A stretch of 64,000 bases of DNA from NCBI GenBank assembly GCA_025345505.1, contig JANVCC010000076.1, forward strand, positions 14,035,134-14,099,133, read 5' to 3'. Within the stretch, counting starts at the first letter, position 1. Every line of letters starts with the position of its first letter. Under the pieces are notes generated by a model, which worked only from the letters and a program-made list of their open reading frames with translations, did no database searches and was not told the origin of the DNA. The DNA comes from Todiramphus chloris collaris (taxonomy: Eukaryota; Chordata; Aves; Coraciiformes; Alcedinidae). The translations under genes were made by a program, and so were the position numbers. This document shows positions 31,577 through 44,339 of the stretch, piece by piece.

Positions 31577-32383
31577 TGTCACGGTTTAGGGTCAGGGCAG
31601 CCCCTTAGACCTATAACAGATGCTCTCTGTTAACTCCCCTCCCTCCCCAAAGGGAAGGAGAAAGGGAATAAGGGAGAGAGACTTAGCAATTAGAAAAGGA
31701 AACTTGTACAGCTTTAATGAAAAGGAAATTAATAATTATAAAAATGAAATAGATACAAATATATACAAAACCAGTATTGGACCCAACCCCCCTGATGGTA
31801 ATTACATCACTGTCACCACTGATGCTGTGGAGCAGGCACCGGGGGAGTCCCAGACTGGCCCCGCAGCAGACGGGAGCTGTGCTCAGGAGATGGATTCTGG
31901 TACCGGGTTCAGGAACACGCAGATCGGATTGAAGGAAGAACGAAAAGAGTCCTCCTTGGATTCTTCAAGGAAGGAACCGAAAGAAGACCTGAGCCAAGCC
32001 AAGCAAAACTATCAAAGGTGTCCAAGAGGGGAGAAGAGCCCAGAGACCCTTCAGATCCCTCATCTCTATGCCAAATATGACATACATGGGCTGGAATACC
32101 TCATTGGTGAGTTTAGGGTCACCCGTCCTGTCCACTCCTCCCTGCAGGTGCAGCCTTTCACTTTCTGCACCCCCCAATGTGGTGCACAAGACCCAGCAGT
32201 GGCCTTGGTCTGCACACCAATCCTTGGTAGAAACTCTAAACATGGGGTGTTATCACTGCTGGAAGCAGACGCTGTCTGTGGGAACAGGCTGATAACTTCA
32301 GAAAGTGCAGTTAATTAGAAGAACTGAGCTGAAAAGTAAAATTACTGAACCGAATTATTTCTGTTCTCACTCAAACCAGGACA
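31577..32383 (-). mobile_element. Solo LTR, family A, copy 4
   Basis: An inverted, full-length copy (807 bp) starting TGTCACGGTTTAGG and ending ACCAGGACA. The flanks agaag (31572-31576) and ggaag (32384-32388) agree at four of five bases, a probable decayed duplication. The strand antisense to the LTR holds a 232-codon open frame (31620-32318) covering nearly all of it. Confidence 0.88.
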
Positions 32384-32724
32384 GGAAGTGTACATGTGCA
32401 TGAGTGTTTCGCAACAAGGATAAATAGTATGGATACACTGTTTTTACCATAGTTCTGCTTAAATATTTCAGAGGTTTTCAAGAAGAGAATTCAGAGTACA
32501 TGGGAAGTCATATACAGAGTTCTAGATGCAACTACTAGAAGACCCAGATTAGCCCCAGTCAGCCCTTGTACTACCTAGGGCTGATAGACACTTCCAGAAT
32601 GTGAGAGGCCTCCCAACCATTCTATGTTCTCTGAAACAGTCTGGGGGACGAGAAAAAAAAAGGTAGAAAAATGCAAAAGAAACGTATCAGAAGCTTTTCT
32701 TACAATATTTAATTGAACAACAAA
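32384..32724. other. Intergenic DNA, nothing recognised
   Basis: Short single-copy spacer between a family A LTR and CR1 copy e. No feature was seen. Confidence 0.4.
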
Positions 32725-33611
32725 ATTTGTCAGTAAGTTTGATGATGATACTAAACTGGGAGGGGTGGCCGATACACCAGAAGGCTGTGCTGCCATCCAG
32801 CGAGATCTGGACAGGCTGGAGAGCTGGGCAAAGGCAAACCTAACTGAAGTTCAACAAGGATAAATGTAGACTCCTACACCTGGGGAGGAACAACACCATA
32901 TACCAGTACAGGTAAGGGTAGACCTGCTGGAAGGCAGCCCATGGAGAGGGGCCTTGGCGTCCTGATGGACAATAAGTTCTCCATGGAACAGCAATGTGCC
33001 CTTGTGGCCAGGAAGGCCAATGGTATCCTGGAGTGTATAAAGAAGAGTGTGGCCAGCAGGTCAGGGGAGGTACTCCTTCCCCTCTACTCTGCCCTAGTGA
33101 GACCACATCTGGAATATTGTGTTCAGTTCTGGTCTCCCCTCAAGAGGGACAGGGAAATACTGGAGAGAGTCCAACAGAGAGCTACAAAGGTGATGAAGGG
33201 ACTGGACCATCTCTCTTATGAGGAAAGGCTGAGAGCCCTGGGGCTGTTTTGCCTGAAAAAGACTGAGAGAGGATCTTGATAATGTTTACAAATACCTGAA
33301 GGGTGAGTGTCAAGTAGAAGGGGCCAGTCTGTTTTCAGCGGTGCCCTGTGATAGGATGAGAGGTAATGGTATCAAGATGAAACACAAGAAGTTCCACCTC
33401 AACATGAGGAAGAACTTCTTCACTGTGAGAGTGAAGGAGCACTGGAACAGGCTGCACAGATTGGTTGTGGAGTCTCCTCTAGAGACTTCCAAGACCTGCC
33501 TGAATCTGTTCCTGTGTGTCCTGCCCTAGGTGTTCATGCGCTGGCAGGGAGGTTGGGCTCTATGATCTCCAGAGGTCCCTTCTAACCTCTATCATTCTAT
33601 GATTCTATTAT
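32725..33611 (+). mobile_element. CR1 LINE, 3' fragment (copy e)
   Basis: 5' truncated in the RT palm: it opens at [10 protein letters not shown], where the consensus has FADD. It continues through the thumb ([27 protein letters not shown]) to the 3'UTR and tail (ctatcattctatgattctatt). A frameshift interrupts the thumb frame near 33279. Confidence 0.9.
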
Positions 33612-35495
33612 TTCTGTGGATGAGGACAGAAAGGGACTCTGCCCTAGGAATGGGCAGCTGTGAACACTTTCCAGAGCATCAATTTGGAAAAGATCAAGCC
33701 TCAGTGGACCCTGTGTTTCCTGATGATCAGTTTAAATGTTTCTCTATGGTTACCACAGTGACATAATTGTTTTGTCGTGGTTCATTAGGGAAATAAGTGA
33801 TTTGATCTCAGTAAATGCTATTCTCCTTTTATTCTTTTATGTGTTAACATCATTTCTTTCCTTTGATAATGTAAAAGGTGGTTGAAATTAAATTAAAGAA
33901 ATAAATATTTCATGAAGATTTAAATTTAATTGTGCAAAAGAATGCAGAAAGTAAGAATACCAAAAATGCATCTCTGAAACATTTTTGGGTTACTTTTCAA
34001 GAATGACGGAAATTGACAATTCTGAATTATTATGCGTTCATTTGCAACAGTTATTTTCAGATTTTTATTATGCAAAGCAAGGGCTGGTCCTCTATATTAG
34101 TAATATATTTCAAAGTTGAACTTTTATTCTTTCTTCCACCATATTTCACTCCACTCTTTTTTAATATTTTTCCCAGACATTTGTTTTCTGCAGTATCATT
34201 TTTCATTTTTTTATCCTTTAAAGTTCAGAGCTATCATAAAGGTCTATCCATCTCCACCCTTTCTTACCTAGGAGGTCAAGGCCAACAGCATGCTGGTTGC
34301 CCATTCAAGCAAGAGGACCTCAAATGAATCATGCATAATTGGATTTACTGGCACTGTGTAGATGTAGATCTTTAACCAAAATTAAAAAAAAATCTGATTT
34401 TAAATTGCAGTCAGCAGAATACAAAGAAATGGTCACATCTTTTAGCAGGGTAGCATCTCTCTTCTGCTTTTTGCAGTTAGTGTTGCTTACTGTACACTGT
34501 ACTTAGATAAAAAATTTCTGATAGGAAAAGCAATAATAGGAATGGGTAGAAAAGAATTCTGAATGAAAACTTCATATGAACTTAGCAAAAATCTCTGAAA
34601 CTAGTGATTTCCGTAGCATACTGAGACTTTTGGAGTATCTCATGTCCTTTTTTCCTTCTTTCTTCTCCTTGCTTTTTTATGATGAAAAAGCAAATGCTGG
34701 CACAGGTACTTTTCCCAGTTACTGCAACATTAGGTTAACACTTCTCCTTTATTGACAAGTGAATACATAAGCCTTAGACTGCTGTGGGGTGCAAAACCTT
34801 GTGGTCTTTGTTCAATTGAATTACACAGCCAGAAGTTCTTAAAATTGACAAGCTGGACCGTCAAAGCTACGTTTATCTCAGTAGAGCTCATATAACCTGT
34901 TTACCAAAGTGGTACATGTGTATACCATTTATACGAAGAGCATTTTGCTACTGCAATATCCAACCATGCTGGCAGGCTAAAGAACTGTTAAAATTGAAAA
35001 AAACTTCAGAATCCAAATGCATTCTATTTCTCAAACTTAAAAAATGCTGTTTGGATAGAAAAATATGCTCAAACCTGAGCAACTTAAGCAAGAGGCATGT
35101 TTCCCCATTTCTTTTTTTTCTAATTTGTTATCCTCAGCTTAATTTACAAAATTTTTATTTGTGGCCATTTCCTACTAAAATAATAATAATTATAATTACC
35201 ATTATTATTATTACTATTGTTATTTATATTCATGGTCATATTTTTAAGGCAAATTTGTTTCTCTATAGGAGATTTCTGTCAAAGAGATTTTATCAACAGA
35301 AGAAGTAGCTGCTTTTTCTTCATGCTTTGAAAAAACATTGGCTTTGAAAAAGTCTTATCACTCTACTACAGCTAAGGTTGCAGACTGTTAAGTCACAATC
35401 TTATTACTCAAAGCAAGTTAATTAATCTTCAAATGCATATTTAATCACACATCCTATGCATTTCAGCACAGCTCAAGCATTAAGTACATTAAAAT
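33612..35495. other. Intergenic DNA, nothing recognised
   Basis: AT-rich DNA with an imperfect ATT/AAT repeat at 35179-35235. A 130-codon open frame over this tract is low-complexity and I do not regard it as a gene. Confidence 0.4.
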
Positions 35496-35640
35496 GGAAT
35501 CATAGAATACACATTGGAAGTGACCTCAAGGATCATCTGGTCCAACCTTTCATGGGAAAAGCACAGTCTAGATAAGACAACCCAGCACCCTGTCCAGCTG
35601 AATCTTAAAAGTGTCCAACGTTGGGGGATCCAGAGCTTTT
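35496..35640 (-). mobile_element. CR1 LINE, short 3' end fragment (copy f)
   Basis: Starts with the tail (ggaatcatagaatacacattggaag) and has CR1 3'UTR text (gatcatctggtccaacc) on the opposite strand. It is only about 145 bases long. Confidence 0.75.
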
Positions 35641-36127
35641 CAGTACAAGGTGAAATGAACAACATAAAAGATTTGAAATGTATGAATCTTAATCAGAAGT
35701 ACATTAAAAGTATATTACTTGGGATTTCTAAGGCTGAACGTCCAGAAGACTGGCTTCATTACAGATCAGCATTGCTGAACATGGTTACTACTTGACAGCT
35801 GCTCTGTATCTGATATGAACATGTCACAGTTCACATTGAGCTGACAAGTCTCTACATAGTAATTACCTAACAGTAGTTACAAAACTAACAGCAGAGGGGG
35901 AAGAGACATAAGCAGGACAATGTGTGCTGCCTTTCTCTATGATGCATTTTCCTTTTCAGAGCTAATAACTTAGAATATTAGTCAAAATTTGCACACAAAT
36001 TTTTTTAGAGAACTTTGACAACTCCTAAGTTAGATATCTCTATTCAATTCATTTTAGCGAAGTGCAATCTGTGTCCATTACCAATATATCTATTTACTTA
36101 ATTCATTTGATTTAAACAGGGACATTT
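35641..36127. other. Intergenic DNA, nothing recognised
   Basis: Single-copy spacer between two CR1 fragments. Confidence 0.4.
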
Positions 36128-37188
36128 CATAGAATCATAGAATGGCTTAGGCTGGAAGAGACCTTAGAGATCATTTAATCCAACCTCTCTGCCCTGGACA
36201 GGGATGCCTCTCAACTAGACTACATTGGCTCAAGGCCTCATCCAGCCTGGCCTTGAACACCTCCAGGGAGGGGGCATCCACAAGCCCTCTGGGAAATATA
36301 TTCCAGAGTCTCACCACCCTCATACTTTTTCCTAAGATCCAATCTAAACCTATTTTCCTCAGTTTTAAACCATTTCCCCTCGTCTTATTGCTGGACACTC
36401 TTGTGAAGAGTCCCTCTCCAGCCTTCCTGTAGGTTCCCTTCCAGTATTGGAAGGCAGTTATAAGGTCCCCCTAGAGTCTTCTCTTCTCCACGCTGAACAA
36501 TCCCAGATCCCTCAGCCTATCCTCGTAGCAGAGGCGCTTCACCCCCTGGATCATGTCTGTGGCTCTCCTCTGGACTCATTCCAACAGAGCTATGTCCCTC
36601 TTGTGGTGGGGACACCAGAACTGGACCCAATATTCAAGGGGGGGTCTCACAACAGCAGAGTAAAGGGGGAGAATCACCTCTCTCTATCTGCTGACCACAC
36701 TCCTTTTGATGCATGCTAGGATATGGTTGGCCTTCTGAACTGCATGAGCACACTGCCAACTCACATAGAGCTTCTTATCAATCAACACCCCCAAGTCCTT
36801 CTCTTCAAGGCTACTCTAAACCCACTCTGTACCCAGTCTGTAATTGTACCTGGGGTTGGCCCAGCCCAGATGCAGGACCTTGCACTTTGACTTGCTGAAC
36901 CTCATGCAGTTGGCATTGGCCCATTTCTCAAGCCTGTCAAGGTGCCTCTGGATGGCATCCCTTCCCTCAAGTGAAGTCCACCGCACTACACAACTTGGTG
37001 TCGTCGGCAAACTTGCTGGGGGTGCTCTCGATGCCATTGTCCATGTCGCTGACAAAGGTGTTGAACAGCTCTGGACCCAGAACAGATCCCTGAGGAACTC
37101 CACATGTCACTGCTCTCCACCTGCACATCAAGCCATTGATCACAACTCTTTGAGTGCAACCTTCTAACCAGTTCCTTATCCACTTATT
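36128..37188 (-). mobile_element. CR1 LINE, inverted near-twin of copy b (copy g)
   Basis: Tail at 36128 (atagaatcatagaatgg), RT palm and thumb on the - strand, 5' truncated near 37188. It matches 9128-10170 almost base for base in inverted orientation. It carries the same four stop codons, on the + strand at about 36479, 36586, 36688 and 36817. It keeps about 30 bases of 3'UTR that copy b has lost and has an extra base in the FADD-proximal frame (near 36975). Confidence 0.92.
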
Positions 37189-40100
37189 TCCTTACATATT
37201 AAGGAACTTATCCACTAAGTTTCTTATCCATTAATTTTTATTAATGATTGCTCTATTGATTTTTCTACTATTTAAAGAGATACTATCAGTTTGTTATTTT
37301 AAAAAGAACCATTTTCTAAACTCTGGGTTTGCATAGAGCAACTGTTAAAAAGCATTTGTCTGTTTTAAAATATCAGTTACAGAGTACTTTCTTTCCCTTT
37401 ACCATCCTTTTTTAAGTGTAGCAATGTTCTCTGACACTTTTAACTAAATAACAGGAATTTTTGAATTTCAACTTGACCTCCTTTGTAAAAAGTCAGCTTT
37501 CAACTACTCCAGATTTTAGTGAAATAACTTCATAACATTTTCCATAGGAGCATACTATGATGAAGTTACTTTTGAAATATGATCACTGCAAGAGACTATG
37601 AATGCCTCAAAAGCAAAATAAATACATAAATATCTAAGTATGATTTTTTTTTTTTTTTTACAAATATAGTATATTTCAAAATGCAATGTGCAAGTTTTCT
37701 TTTAACAAGTATTGTACCACAAACATATGACATTGGTAGTGGATGATGTGGTCTTTCTGAAAGCCATGAAATTACTATTTCTTTCTGAATGCAACTTTTC
37801 CTTTAACATATGAAAGAAATTAAATTTCATCATTGCAGATTGGAAAAGAGAATTCTCATTGGAAAATGAGAATTAGATTCTCATCCACCTGTAGAGCCAA
37901 TTAGGCTATTAGTTATAAATAAGGCACCTGGCAAGTATAAGGCTTGTGATTCTTCTGAATTTAAAGGACTTAACCTCAGAAATATATAATGGAAGAAAAA
38001 TTTGACTCAAAGAAAACAGTCTTTGAGAAGGATAAATTAAGCAGAGGCCATCAAAAAAGTTTTCTCTTTCAGTTTGTTCTGTTTATATAAAGGCATATAC
38101 TTGTCTTGCAACATAATTTATTGTTTTTTTCAGAATTTTCTTCTACAGTGTCTAATCTTGTATTTTTAGGCATAAGTACTAGAAAATATATGTTCTAAAA
38201 ACAGTGTTTTGTGAATACTGAGATCAGATTATCAAATAATTTGAGCTGTTGCACAGGTTTGTATATATAAATCTTGGACATTACTTGGAAACTCTTTTGG
38301 AAGTGAGCCATTATGGAAAGATATCTTCCTCCTCGGTCTAAAATATTTGGTGTTGTCCCCAGAGAAGCAAGATGAAATTAACAAGATAATGGTATAATTG
38401 AATTAGATATTGATTTGAATGTTCACATAGTATGGTCACTTGGTAGCATTCCTTCTTGGAAGAAATTTAAACTGGATGATAAATACTGTTCTGTATGTTT
38501 TCACAGAATAGATTTTCAAGCAAATGTTCTCCTTTGCAAAGGTGAATTGAGGATGAGTTACAAAGCACCCAAGTCTTTCTTCACTCCTATCAGACTGCTA
38601 TACACCAAATGTAACTTTTTTTTTAATCTGAATCTTTTCCTGGCACAATAATCAAATCTCTAGGATCTAGAGGGAACTCTGACAGGATCAGTGTGGAAAG
38701 AACAGTTTGAAGTTGACTCTGAGAAGATGACCTCTCTCTAGTTGCACAGGAATTTTTACTGCAGCAATAAAATACTCTGTGAGATGCATTAAGTATGCAA
38801 AGCCCAGAGGTGTTCAGCATCTGGCAGAATTAGACCTTAGTTTTATGATCTGCTCTTTTTATTTTTGCAGGGTAAATGAGCATTTTTTATTTACAAATCA
38901 AAAGGTGGATACATCTAGAGCAGATAATTATGACTTCAAAATCCACCATGTTCCACTTTGGTAACCCATGGAGGTCACATAAGAATTTTCTTTTTTTTTC
39001 TGAGAGTTTGATGTTAGATTTTTCTTGTGAATATTAATAGTGTATTTATTAAACTTACAGTAGCATCCCACAAACCTCAGATAGAAACTGTTTTAGCACT
39101 GTGTGGCTGTTTTCAGGAAATGCTTGATAATATTGAATTTAGGCTTAACTGGAGGAAATATCTTGTTGTTGCTAAATTTTGTTTGATTCAGGATAAAAGG
39201 ATGACTTGGGTCTAGAAAAGCCACTTGTAGAAGAGGCTGTCTAAACACACAGTGTTTAGACAGTTTTTATTGATGTCTTTAGTTGCTGTAGTGCAATACA
39301 GGATAACTTAAAGAGCAGTTAGTTGTTATATTTTAAGAGACCACTTAGTTTCAGCTATAAACTCTTGCCAGGATGAAAGCTGAGAAGTGACACATTAGAA
39401 GTTCTGCATAAAATTAATAGACAGGAAAGCAAATTTTGAACAAAAAGAAAGTTATATTTGCATACTCATAAATCCATTTGGAGTTATAGTGAGACATCTT
39501 TCAAGGTTTTTAAACAGTTAAAATAGAAATACTGGTACCAACACAGCCAACATATGAACTTTGGCTGAGAGAGTAACCACAGGCTTCCTCTGCCATTGTG
39601 TAGTTTCAGCACGCAGGTTTATTTTTCAACAATGTCCATGTTAGTCAGACAGACAATCAGTCAACTATTCCCTTTGCAAAAGCATTTTCATTCTGTTCCT
39701 CCTTCTCTTATCAAGTCTATCTTGTTTATAGAGAATGGATGTGCATTCTGTTCTGGTGGTTACCAAGACAAATATGGTACAGAAGAGTCTTTCAAAGCAT
39801 CTCATCTTTGGATGAAAGCCTGGAAATATGAGAACTGATTCTCAGGAAACAGTAGTCAGTACTCAGCCTTCTGTGGTACTCAAAAGCCAAGTTACCATTC
39901 CAGACAACAGTTATTACTCTAATATCATGTTTTGAATGAATAAGAGGGGGAAAAACCCCTACTTTCATCCCTGCAAGCTGGCTGTAATATTGGCTTGGAC
40001 TTAGTTGTCACTATGTTATTAAGGAGATCACAGATCAATTTCAGATACTAATTCCAGAATCCATACATTTAAGGCAATATTTTCACCTACAATATAAAGA

Positions 40101-40902
40101 AGTTCTTTTTATCCTTTCTAAATTGTTGCTAACACCTTAGGCAGAAGACTATAGTAGTACTATCCAAATAAAGCAACATTTATTTTTATTTTTTTTATAT
40201 TATACATTTTTCATTCCCAGATCACAAGTGTTAATATGATCACAATAAATGTTAATGGGTTCTTAGGCAAAAGCAATCTGATAACATCCTGCTATTTTGC
40301 AAAACTATTTATATGCCTTCTCTTTCTGATGCCAGATGTTTTAATACAGGCTTTCATTAAGATCAGCAAATACAAAGTGTACAGCCTTATTCCCTCCGCA
40401 CCAAATCCTGACATAAGAGTTCAGTTCCACAGGCAACACAAATGGTGTACATTTGCTCTATGATTCTCCAAAGATGTAGGAAGTGGAAAAAGTAAATAAT
40501 TTGCATGAATATCTGCCTTTGTAAAGCTGTATGTAAAGGTATCATTATTTAAGTGTTCTGCATTGCTCAGGGCATATTAAATATGAGGACTAGTTTTTAA
40601 TCACTGGTCACGCCTTTATAATCAGTCTAAAGTGATTCAGATTGCTCCTACTAGGATTACATACAGAAGAGGGTACTTCAAATTTTCAAGGGTATACTCC
40701 TGACCATAGGCTTTATACAAGACTTCCTCAAAAGGCCACTTTGTCCCTTTTCAAGATAAATATAATAAATATTCAGTTGCTAACAAAATATTACTTATAA
40801 TACAAAATATTACACTCCTCCTCTGTGTTAGGTTGTCTCTAGGTGAAGGGTGTGTTACCCTTAACATCACCCAACAGCATGTTCCCTTTGTAGTGCAGTT
40901 AG
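37189..40902. other. Intergenic DNA, no gene seen
   Basis: AT-rich single-copy DNA with a T14 tract near 37647. No exon, repeat family or RNA gene was recognised. Confidence 0.4.
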
Positions 40903-41255
40903 TGATGCAGTGAAAAACGCAATAAGTAAAGTTATTAAGCAGGCATTCTTTATTTTGTGGTGCCAGACACACAGGGGATCACTCCTCCAAATGTGCATAC
41001 CATTGCAAGCTAGGTACATAGTTTATATGCAGGCTAAATATACATATTCATTATATTTCTTAGAAAGGGCAGTCTTAAGCTAATGGGTTCCTAGAATTCA
41101 TTTACATAGTTAGAGCATGTGTAATAAAATTAGGATTAGGGTCTTTTCTCCCCTCAGTGGTCTTTCGTGACCTCTGGTGGTCATTTACTTCATCTTCTCT
41201 TCTTCATCACCGTGTTCTTTTAGTGACCTGAAGCCTAAAATCCTTAGTCTTGACA
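40903..41255 (-). mobile_element. Probable solo LTR, family F
   Basis: On the - strand it reads TGTCAAGAC at the start, a TATA box (gcatataaac, near 41023), then AATAAA (cacaaaataaagaatgcc, near 40953). It ends near TTTTTCACTGCA. This is an LTR-like order of U3, R and U5. No clean target duplication was found, so both edges may be off by several bases. Confidence 0.5.
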
Positions 41256-43199
41256 CAAAACCGGTTCTTGTCTGTTCAGCGTGCTCAGGAACCTCCAGAT
41301 GTCTTGTTGTCCTATTCCTGGAGATAATCACTATCTACAAGGTTATGAATATAACTACAATACAACTACTCATTTATTTTTGTTGCTTGTTCAAATATTA
41401 GCAAAACTCTACCAGACATCCCATCCCCTGCCTTCATAGTAAAAGGGCCTGTTTCTGCAAGAAAAAAAAACAAGAAAACAACCAACAACAGCTAAAGACA
41501 CACACACAAAAAAAAAAAAAAAAAAACCCAAAAAAAAAAACCAAAAAAAACCCAACAGAAAGAACAATAACTCAGATCTTTTCTGCTCCCAGAATTTTGT
41601 GTTCAGCTTTGGCACAGAAATCAATCAGAAGTGTACTCTTCCCAGTGTCCAATGGATATATAAAGTACTTGTAGAAATTTGGATTGGAGATCATGGTGAT
41701 ACAAATATATCTTGCTTTTTGCTGTAGCACTCATTTTTTCAGTAGTGGAAGAATTCGTTCATTCTGACAGATTTTGACTTAGTCAAAATACATCTTTAAC
41801 TGAACATATTTCAGTAGCCAATAACAATACATAGTAACTAATGTACCGTGAAAAACTCTGTAAGACTTTGCCCAGTACTCTTGTTGACCCTAACCTTAAT
41901 CATAGTTATAATCTAATTTATTCTAGTTCGGGACTTGTGCAACTACTTGAGCTCTGTGAGGTTATTCTTCACTTCTCTCTGGTAAAGTTAGCACATTTCT
42001 TTCATACTTTTCAAGGTTTTTTTTCAGATTTCCATATCCTCAATTATTCTTGAAAAGAATGGGAAAAATCCAGAAGGCCATGCAACAAAAGAGGTCCAGA
42101 ACTGCAGTAATATTTCTACTAATAAGTTTAATGATCCCGACAGTCTAAATACTGCAACAAATAATTTAGCAGATTTTCTATGTTCTTTTTCACATCTCTT
42201 TTTACTTACTTTTACCTATAAGCTTTTCTCTACATTATGGAACACTTTTGAGAAGCACTTTTTAGTACAATTGCACATCCTTTAAACGAGTTGCTAGGAC
42301 ATCATCACTAGTGTGCAAGTTCTGGCATTCCATAAAAGAAATAAGAAAGATGCAGACTTTAAAATAACATATATAATGGGAAAATAAAATCTTAATTAGC
42401 AGTTTAGTACATTAGAGAAATGCTTACTAGGCTAAAGATCCAAAGGATCATTCAGGTCATACAGGTACTCAACTAAAGCATAATTTCATATTTTGTCATA
42501 ACTATATGCTAAGTTAAATCATTATTCAAGAAGACAATCTTTAATTGATATCTAACCATTGATGTGAAACAAAAAAATATTTTCTTAGTTTCAAGAAATA
42601 TAATTGAACTTCACAGATAAATAAATTAAAGAGATCCACACCTGAGCTAAGCTGATCTTCATCTTAGCTATTTACACCACCTTTGAATTACAAATGATGC
42701 TATAAGGGTACAGATTTTTTTTTTTCCAAGATGATTTCCACAAGGCAAGTATCTTCCACCAACAAAGTAGGATAAAAATGTGTTAGGCTCTGAAAGAGTA
42801 TTAAATGTTTTGGTCTTTGCTTTGTCTTTTGTGTGATACCAACAAAGAAATCTGTTTCACGAGGCGAGGAACACTGCAAGTCTTATTTTTGATGCAGAGC
42901 TGGATTATTGATTACTTTCCTGTTTTCAGGACTAGAGAAGACTGTTACCTAGGAACTGTCTGAGAAAATGTTGAAGGTGCAAAAACATAAAAAAAAATCA
43001 ACAGTGTTTAATTATCAAAAGTATGCTGGAGGTTAATTCACTAATGAATGTACTATTTTAAATCTTTGTTCTGACACCTCTGAGTTAGCCCATTCTGCTT
43101 CAAGAGAACATGAGGCCATTGTTCATTCTCACAGAGAGAATGTAGGCACCACTGTAATAAGGGATAAAAGAGAAAAAAAAGCCCAAGCCTGTGCATGTC
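41256..43199. other. Intergenic DNA with A-rich tract, no gene seen
   Basis: Contains an A/CA-rich low-complexity tract at 41461-41558, including a short (CA)n run. An open frame read through it on the - strand is not a gene. The rest is AT-rich single-copy DNA. Confidence 0.4.
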
Positions 43200-44339
43200 T
43201 GTCATGGTTTAGGGTCAGGGCAGCCCCTTAGACCTATAACAGATGCTCTCTGTTAACTCCCCTCCCTCCCCAAAGGGAAGGAGAAAGGGAATACGGGAGA
43301 TAGACTTAGCAATTAGAAAAGGAAACTTGTACAGCTTTAATGAAAAGGAAATTAATAATTATAAAAATGAAACAGATACAAAACCAGTATTGGACCCAAA
43401 CCCCCTGATGGTAATTCCATCACCATCCCCACTGATGCTGTGGAGCAGGCACCGGGGGAGTCCCAGACTGGGCCCCACAGCAGATGGGAGCTGTGTTCAG
43501 GAGCTGGATTCTGGTACCAATTTCAGGAACACACAGACCAGGAGTGAAGGCAGAACAGACAGAATTGTCCTTGGATGCTTCGAGGAAGGAACCGAAAGAA
43601 GATCCGAGCTGTGGATGCTGAAAAGCTGCTAGCAGAGGGATTTTGTCAGGTTCTCACAATATTCGGTGAGAATCCTGCCTTCCTCACACGTGTTATGAGA
43701 AACAGTAGGATGGTTTTTGTAAGCTAGACCAACATCTGGTGTTTCGCTAAGTTCTGTTTATGGTACATTGGAACAATATTTTGAAATGGGTGCTGTAGGA
43801 CTTTAGCCAATCACCCTAGGAGATGAGTGATCACTGACCAGTCGCCCTATGGGGCTAAGGTATATAAAATGGGGTTGTAAATTAATAAAGTTGCTTCTTT
43901 TGCCTGCTCTTGCTGAATTTATATGTTGCTGCATCTCTCCACTCCCAGCATAAACAGCAACACCAAGCCAAGCCAAGCAAAGCTGTCAAAGCAGTCCAAG
44001 AGGGGAGAAGAGCCCAGAGACCCTTCAGATCCCTCAGCTCTATGCCGAATATGACATACATGGAATGGAATACCTTGTTGGTGAGTTTTGGGTCACCTGT
44101 CCTGTCCGCTCCTCCCTGCAGGTGTGGCCTTTGACTTTTATGCAACCCCCCAATGTGGTACATGAGATCCATCAATGGCCTTGGTCTGCACACCAGTCCT
44201 GGGTAGGAACTCTAAATATGGGGTGTTATCACTGCTAGAAGCAGATACTGTCTGTATGAACAGGCTGCTACCTTCAGAAACTGCAGTTAGTTAGAAATCA
44301 CTGAACAGAATTAGTTCTGTTCTCACTCAAACCAGGACA
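43200..44339 (-). mobile_element. Solo LTR, family A, copy 5, interrupted by another LTR
   Basis: Starts TGTCATGGTTTAGG and ends ACCAGGACA, with duplication ATGTC (43195-43199 and 44340-44344). It is 1,140 bp long because a family C LTR (43610-43962) is inserted in it. Without that insert and its duplication it has about the normal length. Confidence 0.92.
43610..43962 (+). mobile_element. Solo LTR, family C, inside a family A LTR
   Basis: 353 bp, TGTGGATGCTG to CAGCAACA, flanked by ccgagc (43604-43609) and ccaagc (43963-43968). This is a 6-bp duplication with one difference, fitting an alpha/beta-type (ERVK) integrase. TATATAAAA (43861-43869) and AATAAA (43884-43889) give the orientation. 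The spacing of TATA to polyA signal (about 20 bases) is like that of the provirus LTR. Confidence 0.85.

Noticed and set aside
34916-35308. 130-codon frame on the + strand
   Set aside because: It runs over an ATT/AAT low-complexity tract, has no domain, and shows no splice or promoter context.
41409-41624. 71-codon frame rich in Phe on the - strand
   Set aside because: Produced by the A-rich tract at 41461-41558 read in reverse.
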